Shown here: positions 45,901 to 55,467 of the stretch, piece by piece
Layout of the letters: every line of letters starts with the position of its first letter
How positions within the stretch are numbered: the stretch's first letter is position 1
NCBI RefSeq assembly: GCF_030553055.1
Contig: NZ_CP130713.1
Coordinates: 558,001 to 622,000 of the forward strand
Reading direction: 5' to 3'
DNA from: Streptomyces sp. XD-27
GTDB lineage: Bacteria; Actinomycetota; Actinomycetes; Streptomycetales; Streptomycetaceae
DNA: 64,000 nucleotides
Position numbers and translations under genes: made by a program
Notes under the pieces: generated by a model
What the model saw: the letters and a program-made list of their open reading frames with translations, nothing else
Databases searched by the model: none
Told to the model about the DNA's origin: nothing

Positions 45901-46014
45901 GCCCACGCCGGGCTCGCCGCGCACCGCGAGCACCCGGCCGGCTCCGGACCGTACCCCGGTGAGGAAGTCCTCCAGCGTGGCGCGTTCGCGGTGCCGCCCG
46001 GCGAGTTCGTCCAT
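42958..46014 (-). CDS. Large ATP-binding LuxR (LAL/MalT-type) transcriptional regulator
   Basis: 1018 residues. AAA/ATPase start with Walker A [17 protein letters not shown] near residue 33 and Walker B [11 protein letters not shown]. A long alpha-helical, TPR-like middle follows. The C-terminal LuxR helix-turn-helix is [44 protein letters not shown]. A low-complexity insert ([15 protein letters not shown]...[15 protein letters not shown]) at about residues 475-530 has repetitive DNA. Start ATG 46012-46014 begins the ATPase domain. Activators of this type often sit beside secondary metabolite genes; no such cluster is visible here. Confidence 0.92.
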   Translation of the reverse strand: [1018 protein letters not shown]

Positions 46015-46119
46015 CGGTGTGCGCCTGCTCCCCGTACGCCCCGCCGGTCTCCGGCCGGGCGGCCCACCAGAGGCCCTGTGCCCCCGTCCGGGACCCGACT
46101 GTACCGGCCCGGCGATCAT

Positions 46120-46147
46120 GCCCCGGAGGAGCGGAGCGGACCGGGGC
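46120..46147 (-). terminator. Hairpin downstream of the Rrf2 gene
   Basis: GCCCCGG (46120-46126) pairs with CCGGGGC (46141-46147). The 215 bases 46015-46229 hold no gene. Confidence 0.4.
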
Positions 46148-46229
46148 AGGCACAACTGCCCGGGGAATCACGTCGACCACATCCGCGTCCGCCGCCCAGC
46201 AGCACCCCGGGCCCGCGCCCGCGCCGCGG

Positions 46230-46725
46230 TCAGGGCGCCGGGCGCGCGGGCCCCTCTGCCACCGGCTTGGGCGGGTAGCGGACGTCGTCGATGTACTCCT
46301 GCGCGCGCTCGCGCACCACCGGCGGCAGCTCCCCCGGGAGAGGTCGGCGAGGGTGACGTGTTCCAGCACCTGACGCAGGCTCACCCGTACGGCCCGCCAC
46401 ACGTCCGGCAGGGCGGCGGCCGCCCCGGGGTAGCTGAGGCCGCCGAGGCTCAGGTCGTGCACGTTCGCCAGGGAGCCGTCCACGGCGCGGATCACATCCG
46501 CGAGGGTGATCTCGTCGGCGGGCCGGGCCAGGAAGTAGCCCCCTCGGGTCCGCGGACGCTGTGCACGAGCCGGTGCTGGCGCAGTTCGCGCAGGATGGAC
46601 AGCAGGAAGCGCAGCGGGATGTCCTGGACCGCCGACAGGTGCTCCGCCTTGGTCGGCGCGGCCCCGGTCCCTGCCAGCTCCGCCATGGCGCGCACCGCGT
46701 AGTCCACTCTCGCCGATATCCGCAT
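46230..46725 (-). pseudogene. Rrf2-family transcriptional regulator, two frameshifts
   Basis: ATG 46723-46725. The start MRISARVDYAVRAMAELAGTGAAPTKAEHLSAVQDIPLRFLLSILRELRQHRLVHSVRGPEG is a canonical Rrf2 helix-turn-helix. Two breaks follow, at CCCCC 46539-46543 and CCCCC 46331-46335; one added G (minus strand) at each restores EGGYFLARPADEITLADVIRAVDGSLANV and LADLSRGELPPVVRERAQEYIDDVRYPPK (165 residues). No cysteine is present, unlike the iron-sulfur type IscR, NsrR or RsrR. It is divergent from an FAD protein gene and likely regulates it. Confidence 0.85.
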
Positions 46726-46918
46726 GCGCAGTAATGTCTCACGCCGCCCATGCCAGCGCTCTCCCCCGCTCCCTCGCTCCCCCGGCTCCCCCGCTCATCG
46801 TCCGCCGCCCGCGCGACGCGGGCCACTCCCGCCTCAACTGCCCCTACGGGCAACGCTATCTCCATATAGTTCATCGGGTTAGTAGAGAATGCGCCCGCCG
46901 GAGGAACTGGAGGAAGCG

Positions 46919-48459
46919 GTGTCCTTACGAGCTCACCAGGACCGGCAGACCGTCGCCGTGGTCGGCGCGGGAGCCGCCGGCACTCTCGTCGCCCTGCATC
47001 TGTGCGAGGCCGCCGCACGGCGGCCCGCCCGGCTGGAGGTCGTGCTGGTCGATCCGGCCCGGAGGCCGGCGCGGGGACCGCGTACGCGACACAGGACCCG
47101 CGGCACCGGCTCAACGTCCCGGCGGGCAACATGAGTTGCTACCCGGACGACGCCGGCCACTTCCTGCGCTGGCTCGTCCGCCACGGCGACCCCCGCGCGA
47201 CCGCCACCGACTTCGTGCCGCGCGGGCGCTTCGGCGGCTATCTGGCGGACGCGCTCGCGGACGCGGCGGTACGGGCCCGTGGTGCGGCGGCGCTGCGGCA
47301 CGTACGGGCGCGGGCCACCGGCTGCTCGTGGGCCGGTGCCCGAGCGGCGCTGGCGCTGTCCGACGGCTCCGTCCTGCACGCCGACGCCGCCGTCCTGGCC
47401 ACGGGTCCGCTGACCGGCCGCGGCGGCTGGGTGCCCGGCGCGCTGCGCCGCTCCCCTCGGTTCGTGGCCGACGCGTGGGCGCCCGGCGCGCTCGACGGGC
47501 CGCTGGCCTGCGACCGCGACGTCCTCCTGGTCGGGACCGGCCTGACCGCGGTGGACGTGGCGCTCTCCCTCGACCGGCTCGGCCGCACCGTGCACGCCGT
47601 CTCCCGCACCGGCGCCCTCCCCCGGCCGCACGCCGCCACGCCGCTGCCTCCGGTGGCTCCTCCCGAGCCGCTGGAGGGACTGCCGCTGCGTCAGCTGCGG
47701 TGCCGCGTGTACCGGCATGTCCGCCGTACGGTGCGCAGCCACGGCGACTGGCGGCCCGCGCTGGACGGGCTGCGCCCGCTGACCGCCCGCCTCTGGGGCA
47801 CCCTGACGCCCGAGGAGCGGGACGAGTTCCTGGCCAGGGACCGGTCGCTGTGGAACATCCACCGGCACCGCATGGCGCCCGCGACCGCGGAGGCGGTGGC
47901 CGGACTCAGGCGGGCGCGGCGACTGACCGTGTCCGCCGGCCAGGTCGCGTCCGTGGCCCAGGCAGACGTCGCGTCGCAGACCGGCGCCGTGAGCGACCGC
48001 GCGGACTCGGCGGCGGCGGACCTGTGCGTGACGCTGGACGACGGCCGGGTGCTGCGGGTCGGCTGGGTGGTGGACTGCACGGGCCCCGAGACCCACCCCG
48101 CCCGGTCCGGCGATCCGCTGCACCGCGGACTGCTGGAGGCCGGGCTCGCCGCCCCCGGCCCGCTCGGCATCGGCTACGCCACCGATGCCGACGGGCGGCT
48201 CCTCGGGCCCGGTGGCGACGCACGGGCACCGCTGTGGACCCTGGGCGCGCACCGGCGCGGCGAGTTGTGGGAGAGCACGGCGATCCCCGAGATCCGGGTG
48301 CAGGCCGCGCGCGTCGCGGAGGTCCTCGTCGACCGGCCGGCCGCCGCGGCCCGCGGCGCGGCCCACCCCGAGCCCGCCGGTCCGATGGGGCTGCCGCCGG
48401 CCACGTACGCGGCAGCGGCCGCCCGCGGGGCAGCGGTCCGGCCGGATGCCGACCGGTGA
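46919..48459 (+). pseudogene. FAD/NAD(P)-binding protein (COG4529/YdhS-like), frameshifted
   Basis: GTG 46919 has GGAGG five bases upstream; an ATG at 46889 is the alternative. FAD motif TVAVVGAGAAGTLVALHLC. The frame breaks at GG 47061-47062; one added G gives DPAREAGAGTAYATQDPRHRLNVPAGNMSCYPDDAGHFLRWL. Later motifs AAVLATGPLTGRGG and DVLLVGTGLTAVDVALSLDRLG (second nucleotide-binding site) and WVVDCTGPETH complete the family. Repaired length 513. Function unknown (sulfur or aromatic metabolism is inferred from Rrf2 partnership only). Confidence 0.83.
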
Positions 48460-48776
48460 CGTGCTGACCGCGGTCGCCGCAAGACGCCGGAGCGGCCCGG
48501 GACCCCGTTCACCGCGCCGCACAGCGTGGTGACGCAGGCCGCCCCTCGGGGCTTGCGCGCCCTCCCGGCCTGACCACCTGGGCACCACCCCAGCCTGCCC
48601 CCCCCGCCAGGGCACCACCCCGACCTGACCGCCTGGGCACCGCCCCGGCCTGACCCCGCCTGGGCTATCAGGCCGGCCTGACCCTCGCCAGGAGCCGAAG
48701 CCCGGGCCGACCGCCACGCGGACGAGTTCTCCGCCCGTAGGCATGCCCGTGCCCGACCGAGGGGACATAACACCAT
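48460..48776. repeat. Intergenic region with tandem CCTGACC..CCTGGGCACC repeats
   Basis: 317 bases without a gene. From about 48565 to 48692 there are five degenerate copies of a 25-35 base unit containing GGCCTGACC and CCTGGGCACC(A/G)CCCC, including a run of eight C. The rest shows nothing recognisable. A ribosome site AGGGG precedes ATG 48777 only loosely. Confidence 0.55.
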
Positions 48777-49535
48777 ATGACGGATCTCTCGCCCCGCCTC
48801 CCGGACGGCATCACGGCCTGCCTGTTCGACCTCGACGGCGTGCTGACCCGGACCGCCGTCGTGCACGCCGCGGCGTGGCAGGCGACGTTCGACGCGTTCC
48901 TGCGCCGCCGGGAGGGAGCGGGCTTCCGTCCGTTCGACCCCGTGGCCGACTACGACGAGTACGTGGACGGCAGGCCCCGCGCCGACGGCGTGCGCACCTT
49001 CCTCGCCTCGCGCGGGATCCGGCTCCCCGAGGGCTCGGCCGGCGACCCGCCGGAGAGCGACACCGTCCAGGGGCTCGGCAACCGCAAGAACGCGCTGCTG
49101 CTGCGGATGATCCGCGACAAGGGCGTCGCGGCGTATCCGGGCTCCGTGCGCTTCCTGGAGGCGGTCCGCGCGGCACGGCTGCGCACCGCTGTGGTCTCCT
49201 CCAGCGCCAACTGCAAGGACGTGGTCGCCGCCGCGGGCCTGGAGCCGTATCTGGAGGTCCGGGTGGACGGCGTGGTCGCCGCCGAGCGCGGGCTCCCCGG
49301 CAAGCCGCACCCCGACACCTTCCTGGAGGCCGCCCGCATGCTGGGGGTCCGCCCGGCCCAGGCCGCCGTCTTCGAGGACGCGCTGGCCGGCATGGACGCC
49401 GGACGGTCCGGGCACTTCGGGTACGTCGTCGGGGTCGACCGGACCGGTCAGGCGCGAGCCCTGCGCGCGCACGGCGCCGACATCGTCGTGACGGACCTCG
49501 CCGACCTGCTGGAGGACATCCGTGATCACGCATGA
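48777..49535 (+). CDS. HAD-family beta-phosphoglucomutase-like hydrolase
   Basis: 252 residues. HAD motif [13 protein letters not shown] (nucleophile Asp near residue 18), motif [10 protein letters not shown], Lys in [15 protein letters not shown], motif [14 protein letters not shown]. It would isomerise beta-glucose 1-phosphate to glucose 6-phosphate or dephosphorylate sugars. It overlaps the GH65 gene by 14 bases (49522-49535), so the pair is co-translated: phosphorolysis product of GH65 feeds the mutase. Confidence 0.9.
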   Translation: MTDLSPRLPDGITACLFDLDGVLTRTAVVHAAAWQATFDAFLRRREGAGFRPFDPVADYDEYVDGRPRADGVRTFLASRGIRLPEGSAGDPPESDTVQGLGNRKNALLLRMIRDKGVAAYPGSVRFLEAVRAARLRTAVVSSSANCKDVVAAAGLEPYLEVRVDGVVAAERGLPGKPHPDTFLEAARMLGVRPAQAAVFEDALAGMDAGRSGHFGYVVGVDRTGQARALRAHGADIVVTDLADLLEDIRDHA

Positions 49536-51867
49536 CGCGTACGCCGTCGAACCGTGGTGCGTGCGCGAGACCGAGCTGCACCTGGACGTGCTGCCGCAGA
49601 GCGAGTCGCTGTTCGCGCTCTCCAACGGCCATGTGGGCTGGCGCGGCAACCTCGACGAGGGCGAGCCGCACGGGCTGCCGGGCTCGTACCTCAACGGGGT
49701 GCACGAGCTGCGCCCGCTGCCGTACGCGGAGGCCGGTTACGGCTATCCCGAGTCGGGCCAGACCGTCATCGACGTCAGCAACGGCAAGCTGATCCGGCTG
49801 CTGGTCAACGACGAGCCGTTCGACCTGCGGTACGGGCAGCTCCTCAGCCACGAGCGGGTCCTCGACCTGCGCGCCGGAGTGCTGCAGCGCACCTGCGAGT
49901 GGAGCTCCCCGGCGGGCTGCACGGTGCGGGTGCGCTCCACCCGGCTGGTCTCCTTCACCCAGCGCGCGGTGGCCGCCATCGCCTACGAGGTGGAGGCGGT
50001 GGACTCCACGGTGCAGCTGGTGGTGCAGTCCGAGCTGGTGGCCAACGAGCAGCTCCCGCCGGTGGTCGGGGACCCCCGGGTCGCGGCCGCCCTGGAGTCG
50101 CCGCTCGACCCGGAGGAGCACGCCGCCCAGGGCAGCCGGCTGCGGCTGGTGCACCGCACCCGGCGCAGCGGGCTGCGGGTCGCGGCGGCCGCCGACCACG
50201 TGGTGCGGGCGTCCGACCTGCGCAGCACGTCGAGTGAGAGCAGCGACGACCTGGCCCGGCTCACCGTCACCTGCGTACTGCGGCCGGGTGAGTCGATGCG
50301 GCTGGAGAAGATGGTGGCGTACGGCTGGTCGGGCGCACGGTCGGTGCCCGCCGTACGGGGCCAGGTGGACGCCGCGCTCGCCGGGGCGCGCAGCACCGGC
50401 TGGGACGGGCTGCTGGCGCAGCAGCGCGCGTACCTGGAGGACTTCTGGAGCCGGGCGGACGTGGAGGTCGAGGGGGACGCGGAGATCCAGCAGGCGGTGC
50501 GGTTCGCGCTGTTCCATGTGCTGCAGGCCGGGGCCCGCAGCGAGCGGCGGGCCATTCCGGCGAAGGGGCTGACGGGTTCGGGATACGACGGGCACTCCTT
50601 CTGGGACACCGAGACCTTCGTGCTGCCGCTGCTGACGTACACCGCGCCGGACTCGGTGGCCGAGGCCCTGCGCTGGCGCCAGTCCACCCTGCCCGCCGCG
50701 CGGGAGCGCGCCCGCCAACTGGGGCATCAGGGCGCCGTGTTCCCCTGGCGGACCATCGACGGCGCCGAGTGCTCGGCCTACTGGCCCGCCGGTACCGCCG
50801 CCTTCCACGTCAACGCCGACATCGCCGACGCCGTGGTGCGCTACATCGCGTGCACGTCGGACGCCGACTTCGAGCGGGACACCGGGGTGGAACTGCTCGT
50901 GGAGACGGCCCGGTTGTGGCGGTCGCTGGGCCACCACGACCACCACGGACGGTTCCACATCGACGGGGTCACCGGCCCGGACGAGTACAGCGCGCTCTCG
51001 GACGACAACGCGTACACGAACCTGATGGCGCAGGCGAACCTGCGCGCGGCCGCGGACATCACCGAACGCCATCCGGAGCAGGCCGCGGCGCTGGGCGTGG
51101 ACGACGAGGAGGCGGCGGCGTGGCGGGACGCCGCCGAGGCGATGACCATCCATATCGACCACAATCTGGGCGTGCACGCCCAGTCGGCGGCCTTCACCAT
51201 GCATCAGGTGTGGGACTTCGCGGGCACCCGCCCGGACCAGTACCCGCTGATGCTGAACTTCCCGTACTTCGACCTCTACCGCAGGCAGGTGGTCAAGCAG
51301 GCCGACCTGGTCCTGGCGATGTTCATGCGCGACGACGCCTTCACCGAGGAGGAGAAGGCCCGCAACTTCGCGTACTACGAGGCCCTGACGGTCCGCGACT
51401 CCTCGCTCTCGGCGTGCTGCCAGGCCGTCATCGCCGCCGAGGTGGGCCATCTGCGGCTGGCCTACGACTACGTGGGCGAGAGCGCGCTGATGGACTTGAA
51501 GGACCTGGAGAACAACACCCGGGACGGGCTGCACATCGCGTCGCTGGCCGGGACGTGGATCGCGCTGGTCGCGGGCTTCGGCGGGCTGCGGAACCGCGCC
51601 GGCGTCCTGCACTTCGCCCCCAAGCTGCCGGAGAAACTGGCCCGGCTCGCCTTCTCCGTGCAGGTGCTGCGGCGCCGCCTGCGGGTGGAGATCCAGGACT
51701 CGGAGGCCACGTACAGCCTCCTGGCGGGCTCGCCGCTGGAGATCTGCCACTACGGGCAGCGGCTGACGGTCTCCGAGAAGAGCCCGCAGCGCCGTTCCGT
51801 ACCGGAGGTGCCGTCGCTGCCCGAGCCCCAGCAGCCGCCGGGCCGCCGCCCGACCCGCCGTCACTGA
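49522..51867 (+). CDS. GH65-family disaccharide phosphorylase
   Basis: 781 residues from GTG 49522, with GGAGGA upstream. N-terminal beta-sandwich ([28 protein letters not shown]), catalytic alpha barrel with [19 protein letters not shown], the catalytic acid Glu in [19 protein letters not shown] and phosphate-site residues near [10 protein letters not shown]65 enzymes phosphorolyse trehalose, maltose, kojibiose or nigerose to beta-glucose 1-phosphate; the exact disaccharide is not decidable by eye. It is paired with the overlapping HAD mutase, a common combination. Confidence 0.92.
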   Translation: MITHDAYAVEPWCVRETELHLDVLPQSESLFALSNGHVGWRGNLDEGEPHGLPGSYLNGVHELRPLPYAEAGYGYPESGQTVIDVSNGKLIRLLVNDEPFDLRYGQLLSHERVLDLRAGVLQRTCEWSSPAGCTVRVRSTRLVSFTQRAVAAIAYEVEAVDSTVQLVVQSELVANEQLPPVVGDPRVAAALESPLDPEEHAAQGSRLRLVHRTRRSGLRVAAAADHVVRASDLRSTSSESSDDLARLTVTCVLRPGESMRLEKMVAYGWSGARSVPAVRGQVDAALAGARSTGWDGLLAQQRAYLEDFWSRADVEVEGDAEIQQAVRFALFHVLQAGARSERRAIPAKGLTGSGYDGHSFWDTETFVLPLLTYTAPDSVAEALRWRQSTLPAARERARQLGHQGAVFPWRTIDGAECSAYWPAGTAAFHVNADIADAVVRYIACTSDADFERDTGVELLVETARLWRSLGHHDHHGRFHIDGVTGPDEYSALSDDNAYTNLMAQANLRAAADITERHPEQAAALGVDDEEAAAWRDAAEAMTIHIDHNLGVHAQSAAFTMHQVWDFAGTRPDQYPLMLNFPYFDLYRRQVVKQADLVLAMFMRDDAFTEEEKARNFAYYEALTVRDSSLSACCQAVIAAEVGHLRLAYDYVGESALMDLKDLENNTRDGLHIASLAGTWIALVAGFGGLRNRAGVLHFAPKLPEKLARLAFSVQVLRRRLRVEIQDSEATYSLLAGSPLEICHYGQRLTVSEKSPQRRSVPEVPSLPEPQQPPGRRPTRRH

Positions 51868-51969
51868 CGTGCCCCATCACCGCTGGCCATTGGCCGTCGG
51901 CCGGAACCCGTCGGCGCCCGGCTGCGTCCGTTGCTGACGACAGGTCCGGCTACGGAAAGGCAGGCAAAG

Positions 51970-53061
51970 GTGGCTGGAATCAGGGTCGTGGGCGACGCGC
52001 TGGAACTCCCCGGCGGGGCGCAGGTGCGGTTCATGCGGACCCTCCGCATCCCCGAGACGGGTACGTATCCGCTCCCGCCGGGGCTGGGGGCGTTCCCGCT
52101 GCGCCGGGTGGAGGACTACCCGCACACCGTGCCGGAGGAGTGGCGGCGGCGCGGCGGGGTGATGCTGCCGGTGTATCAGCGGGAGGCCATGTGGCTGAAC
52201 TTCTCGGCGGTGACGCCGGTCGCGCTGAAGGTCGGCGTCGGCAAGGTGTGCGCCGTCTCCGGGAAGCCGTGGAGTCCGGCCCTGGGCCGGCGGCCGCAGA
52301 ACTATGTCGCGGTGCCGCAGCAGCCCTGGCTGGACGGCATCAACTCCGGTGACGGCTTCATCCGCCAGTTCGTGGCGGTGCCGATGGGCCTGGGGGCCAC
52401 GGTGGAGGGCCAGGTCACCGGCGAGGAGCGGTGGGGCGGGGTGCAGCTCGCCGTCCACGAGCTGACGGACGCGGCCCGCGCGACCTGGCAGCGGACGCTC
52501 CCGCCGTACCCGCCGTCCGACGGCGGCTACGGGGCGCCGCCGCCACCCCCGCCCGGGGCGGCACCGGGCGGCCCTGCGGCACCGGGCGGCCCTGCGGCAC
52601 CCGGCGGCTACGGCTGCCCTCCGCCATCGCCGGGCGCGGCACCCGCGGCCCCGGCCGCACCCGGGTGTGCGCCGCCTGCCGCCGTCCGGTCCATGGGGCT
52701 GGGGGCCGGCGGCCGGATGCGGCAGGAGGTCTACGCGGACCAGCGGCCGCTGTCGGACTACCAGGCCGAGCCCAGCGGCCGGGTCTTCGTCCACCTGGCG
52801 TCGGCCGCCCAGTGGTGGCAGATCACGGGCGAGGCGCCGCCGCCGACCCCGGTGACGCCGCAGGCGTACGCCCAGCAGGGGCTACCGTGGTTCGACTACT
52901 ACGACGCCGACGCGGCGGACCTGCCCGCCTCGGCGGAACTCGCCGGGGTCAGGCCCACCGGTCACTGGCTCGCGGACGAACAGCCGGGGTGGACGCCGCC
53001 GGCACCGCCGCCGGCGGTCCAGCTCAAGGACGAACGGCCGGTGAGCGACGGCGAGTGGTGA
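51970..53061 (+). CDS. Unknown protein with Pro/Gly/Ala linker
   Basis: 363 residues from GTG 51970 (AAAGGCAGG upstream). N-terminal domain (about 1-185) is beta-rich: AGIRVVGDALELPGGAQVRFMRTLRIPETGTYPLPPGLGAFPLRRVEDY, MLPVYQREAMWLNFS, GDGFIRQFVAVPMG. A Pro/Gly/Ala repeat linker (PGGPAAPGGPAAPGG) follows at about 190-240. The C-terminal part is QEVYADQRPLSDYQAEPSGRVFVHLASAAQWWQITGEAPPPTP. Not recognised; it looks like a conserved Streptomyces hypothetical. Membrane segments absent. Confidence 0.75.
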   Translation: MAGIRVVGDALELPGGAQVRFMRTLRIPETGTYPLPPGLGAFPLRRVEDYPHTVPEEWRRRGGVMLPVYQREAMWLNFSAVTPVALKVGVGKVCAVSGKPWSPALGRRPQNYVAVPQQPWLDGINSGDGFIRQFVAVPMGLGATVEGQVTGEERWGGVQLAVHELTDAARATWQRTLPPYPPSDGGYGAPPPPPPGAAPGGPAAPGGPAAPGGYGCPPPSPGAAPAAPAAPGCAPPAAVRSMGLGAGGRMRQEVYADQRPLSDYQAEPSGRVFVHLASAAQWWQITGEAPPPTPVTPQAYAQQGLPWFDYYDADAADLPASAELAGVRPTGHWLADEQPGWTPPAPPPAVQLKDERPVSDGEW

Positions 53062-53579
53062 GCCGCGGGGGACGGTGACGGGGTGCCCGCTCCCGTCCCC
53101 CGTTCCCGTCCCCCCACTCCTCCCTCCACTCCTCTCCCCGCTCCTGTCTCCCGTGCCCCTCCGGCACCCGTCGTAGACTCGTGCCCCACTGCCCAGCCAG
53201 CCCCAGTTCCCGCGTCCGCCCCCGCCCACCGGAGCAGCCGTCATGCACCCGTACTCCGTCAACCGACCGGGCGGGACCGCCTCCGGCGGCGTCCCGCCGC
53301 GGGCGGGTTGCCCGGGGGCACGGGCGGTGGTAGAGGCACCATGCCGCGTGGCCCGTGGCCCGTGGCCCGTGGCCCGTGGCCCGTGGCCCGTGGCCCGTGG
53401 CCCGTGGCCCGTGGCCCGTGGCCCGTGGCCCGTGGCCCGTGGCCCGTGGCCCGTGGCCCGTGGCCCGTGGCCCGTGGCCCGTGGCCCGTGGCCCGTGGCC
53501 CGGGTCTGCCGGGACGCGCGGGGCCGCCTGAGCCCCGCAGCGGCGACACGGCTCCGGGCGGCGGGACGGGAGCGCCGTC
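53062..53579. other. 518-base region without confident gene, holding the heptamer array
   Basis: From 53086 to 53160 a long pyrimidine-rich tract (CCCGTTCCCGTCCCCCCACT-like) is followed by the GTGGCCC array. A frame from ATG 53243 to 53590 encodes RGPWPVA repeats but looks like a by-product of the repeat. No promoter was recognised for the downstream gene. Confidence 0.5.
53348..53501. repeat. 22 perfect tandem copies of GTGGCCC
   Basis: A 154-base array of the heptamer GTGGCCC without a single mismatch, ending 78 bases before the start codon at 53580. Read as codons it gives a 21-base period (RGPWPVA). Perfect identity indicates recent or ongoing slippage. Confidence 0.97.
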
Positions 53580-55262
53580 ATGGTCGCTGACCAGCCACTG
53601 CGCGTACCGATAGGTCCCGACGCCGACCGCTGGCGCACCTTCCCCCACGAGCGGCTCCTCGTGGCGGCCGCCCGGACCGTGACGTCGACCGTCCGGCTGC
53701 TGGACGTCCTGCCCGACCTGCTGCGCGGAGACGAACGGGTCGGCACCGTCTTCGCCTTCGACCCCTCCTCCGCCTTCAACGACGGCGTGTACGACCTGTT
53801 GCGCGCCGCGGGCTGCCGGATCATGCCGTGGGAGCAGCTCGCCGCCATCAGCCCCGATCTCGTGATGTCCGCGAGCGAGAACATCGACGTCCCCGACGGG
53901 GAGTACCCCGTGCTCGTCCTGCCGCACGGGGTGGGGTTCCACAAGTCCGTACCCGACTCCCGCAGCCACCGCGAGCGGCTCTCCGGAGTGGTCTCCGACG
54001 CCCTTCTGGAGAGCGGCCGGGCCTGGATGACGGTCTCTCACCCCGACCAGGCCGACCAGTTGGCGCGGGCCCATCCCAAGGCCGCCGGGCGAACGCTGCT
54101 CGTCGGCGACCCGTGCCACGACCAGCTGCTCGCGAGCCTCGACCGCCGCGACGGCTACCGGCGCGCGCTCGGCCTGGAGCCCGACCACCGCCTGCTGGTG
54201 CTCAGCTCCACCTGGCGCGAGACCTCGCTGCTCGGCCAGGACCCGGGGCTGCCCGGCCGGCTCCTGGCCGAACTGCCCGCGGACACCTGGCGCGTGGCCG
54301 CCATCGCGCACCCGAACGTGTGGTCCGCGCACGGCGCCTGGCAGCTGCGTACGCTCCAGGACGCCGCCGAGGCGGCGGGGCTGCTCATGGTCCCTCCGGT
54401 CAGGGACTGGCAGGCCGTGCTGATCGCGGCGGACGTCGTCATCGGCGACCACGGGTCGGTCACCCTGTACGGGGCGGCCGTCGACCGTCCCTTGCTGCTG
54501 GGCGCGTTCGGCGCGGACGCGGTGCCGGGTACGCCGATGACGGAGCTGGGGCGGACCGCGGCCCGTCTCGACCGGCGCCGTCCCCTGCGCGGCCAGGTCG
54601 ACGAGGCGCTCGCGGGGCACCGGCCCGGCCGCCTCGCGCACATCACCGACCGCGCGTTCGCGTGCCCCGGCACGGCCCTCGCCGCCCTCCGCACGCACCT
54701 CTACGAGCTTCTGCGGCTGCCCGAACCGGCCGGGGCGCCGCCTGTCCCGACGTACCCGCCGCCGCGGGTCCGCCTCACGCCGCCGACCGCCCTGGCGACG
54801 TACAGCGGCGCGGCCGAGGAGGGCGGGCGCGTGGTGGTCGACGTCGAACGGTTCCCGGCCGCCGTCGAGTGTCGGCGGCCGGAGACGCCCGAGCGGTTCC
54901 GGCACCTGTCGTGTGCCGAGACCCCCTCGGACCGGGGGCTGCGGGACAGCGCTTCCGTACTGACCGCCGCCGCACCGGCACAGACGGCGGTGACCGCGAT
55001 CCGCTGGATCGAGGACACCCTGCTCGCGCATCCGGGAAGCCGGGTGGCGGCGGTCCCCTTCGCGGGCGGATGCCTCGTCGGGCTGCGGGACGGGCGGGTG
55101 GTGGAGACGGCGGCCACCGGCGGGCTGACCGATCCGGCGCTGCACGCGGCCGTCGTCTACACGCTGCTGCGGGCGGGGCTGCCGCCGGCCGGACCGGTGA
55201 GCTTGCGCGTCGGCCGCCGCGAGGAGGACGTGGAGCTACGGGTCAGACCACGCCCGCGCTGA
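53580..55262 (+). CDS. Glycosyltransferase-like protein (CDP-glycerol transferase / GT-B-like)
   Basis: 560 residues. The middle part resembles TagF-type transferases: LLVLSSTWRETSLLGQDP, VAAIAHPNVW, and the nucleotide-site motif AADVVIGDHGSVTLYGAAVDRPLLL. The N-terminus has HERLLVAAARTVTSTVRLLDVLPDLLRGD and GVGFHKSVPDS. A C-terminal extension of about 130 residues (VVDVERFPAAVECRRPETPERFRH) is unassigned. No signal peptide. ATG 53580 has GGGAG upstream. Substrate unknown. It is convergent with the NLR-like gene. Confidence 0.72.
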   Translation: MVADQPLRVPIGPDADRWRTFPHERLLVAAARTVTSTVRLLDVLPDLLRGDERVGTVFAFDPSSAFNDGVYDLLRAAGCRIMPWEQLAAISPDLVMSASENIDVPDGEYPVLVLPHGVGFHKSVPDSRSHRERLSGVVSDALLESGRAWMTVSHPDQADQLARAHPKAAGRTLLVGDPCHDQLLASLDRRDGYRRALGLEPDHRLLVLSSTWRETSLLGQDPGLPGRLLAELPADTWRVAAIAHPNVWSAHGAWQLRTLQDAAEAAGLLMVPPVRDWQAVLIAADVVIGDHGSVTLYGAAVDRPLLLGAFGADAVPGTPMTELGRTAARLDRRRPLRGQVDEALAGHRPGRLAHITDRAFACPGTALAALRTHLYELLRLPEPAGAPPVPTYPPPRVRLTPPTALATYSGAAEEGGRVVVDVERFPAAVECRRPETPERFRHLSCAETPSDRGLRDSASVLTAAAPAQTAVTAIRWIEDTLLAHPGSRVAAVPFAGGCLVGLRDGRVVETAATGGLTDPALHAAVVYTLLRAGLPPAGPVSLRVGRREEDVELRVRPRPR

Positions 55263-55467
55263 CCGGACCGGAGGGGGCCACCACGCCGTGACCTGCGGGG
55301 ACAGCCAGGGCCCGCGTGCGGCCCGCCGCCGCGGGTGCGCCAGGCGGTCCAGGCTGACAGCGGGGCCGGCACGCCCTGACCAGCCCGCCACGGGGCTACG
55401 CCGTGGCCTGCCCGCGCCCACAAGGCCACGCCCCTCCCGTCCCGGTGCCGCCAGGGCTGACGCGCGG

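Noticed and set aside
42646..46278. 1210-codon open frame on the plus strand
   Set aside because: It is antisense to the LAL regulator and the hydrolase. It shows no domain and only Gly/Arg/Ala-rich sequence, whereas the minus strand encodes clear motifs.
48811..51864. 1017-codon open frame on the minus strand
   Set aside because: Antisense of the HAD and GH65 genes, no recognisable domain.
53243..53590. Repeat protein RGPWPVA as a separate gene, or as a phase-variable N-terminus of the gene at 53580
   Set aside because: The gene's own frame has a stop (about 53528) between the array and its ATG, so no copy number can fuse them; the repeat frame has no other coding signature.
53259..55145. 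628-codon frame on the minus strand containing HGPRATG repeats
   Set aside because: The repeats are only the reverse reading of the GTGGCCC array, and the rest is antisense of the glycosyltransferase-like gene.
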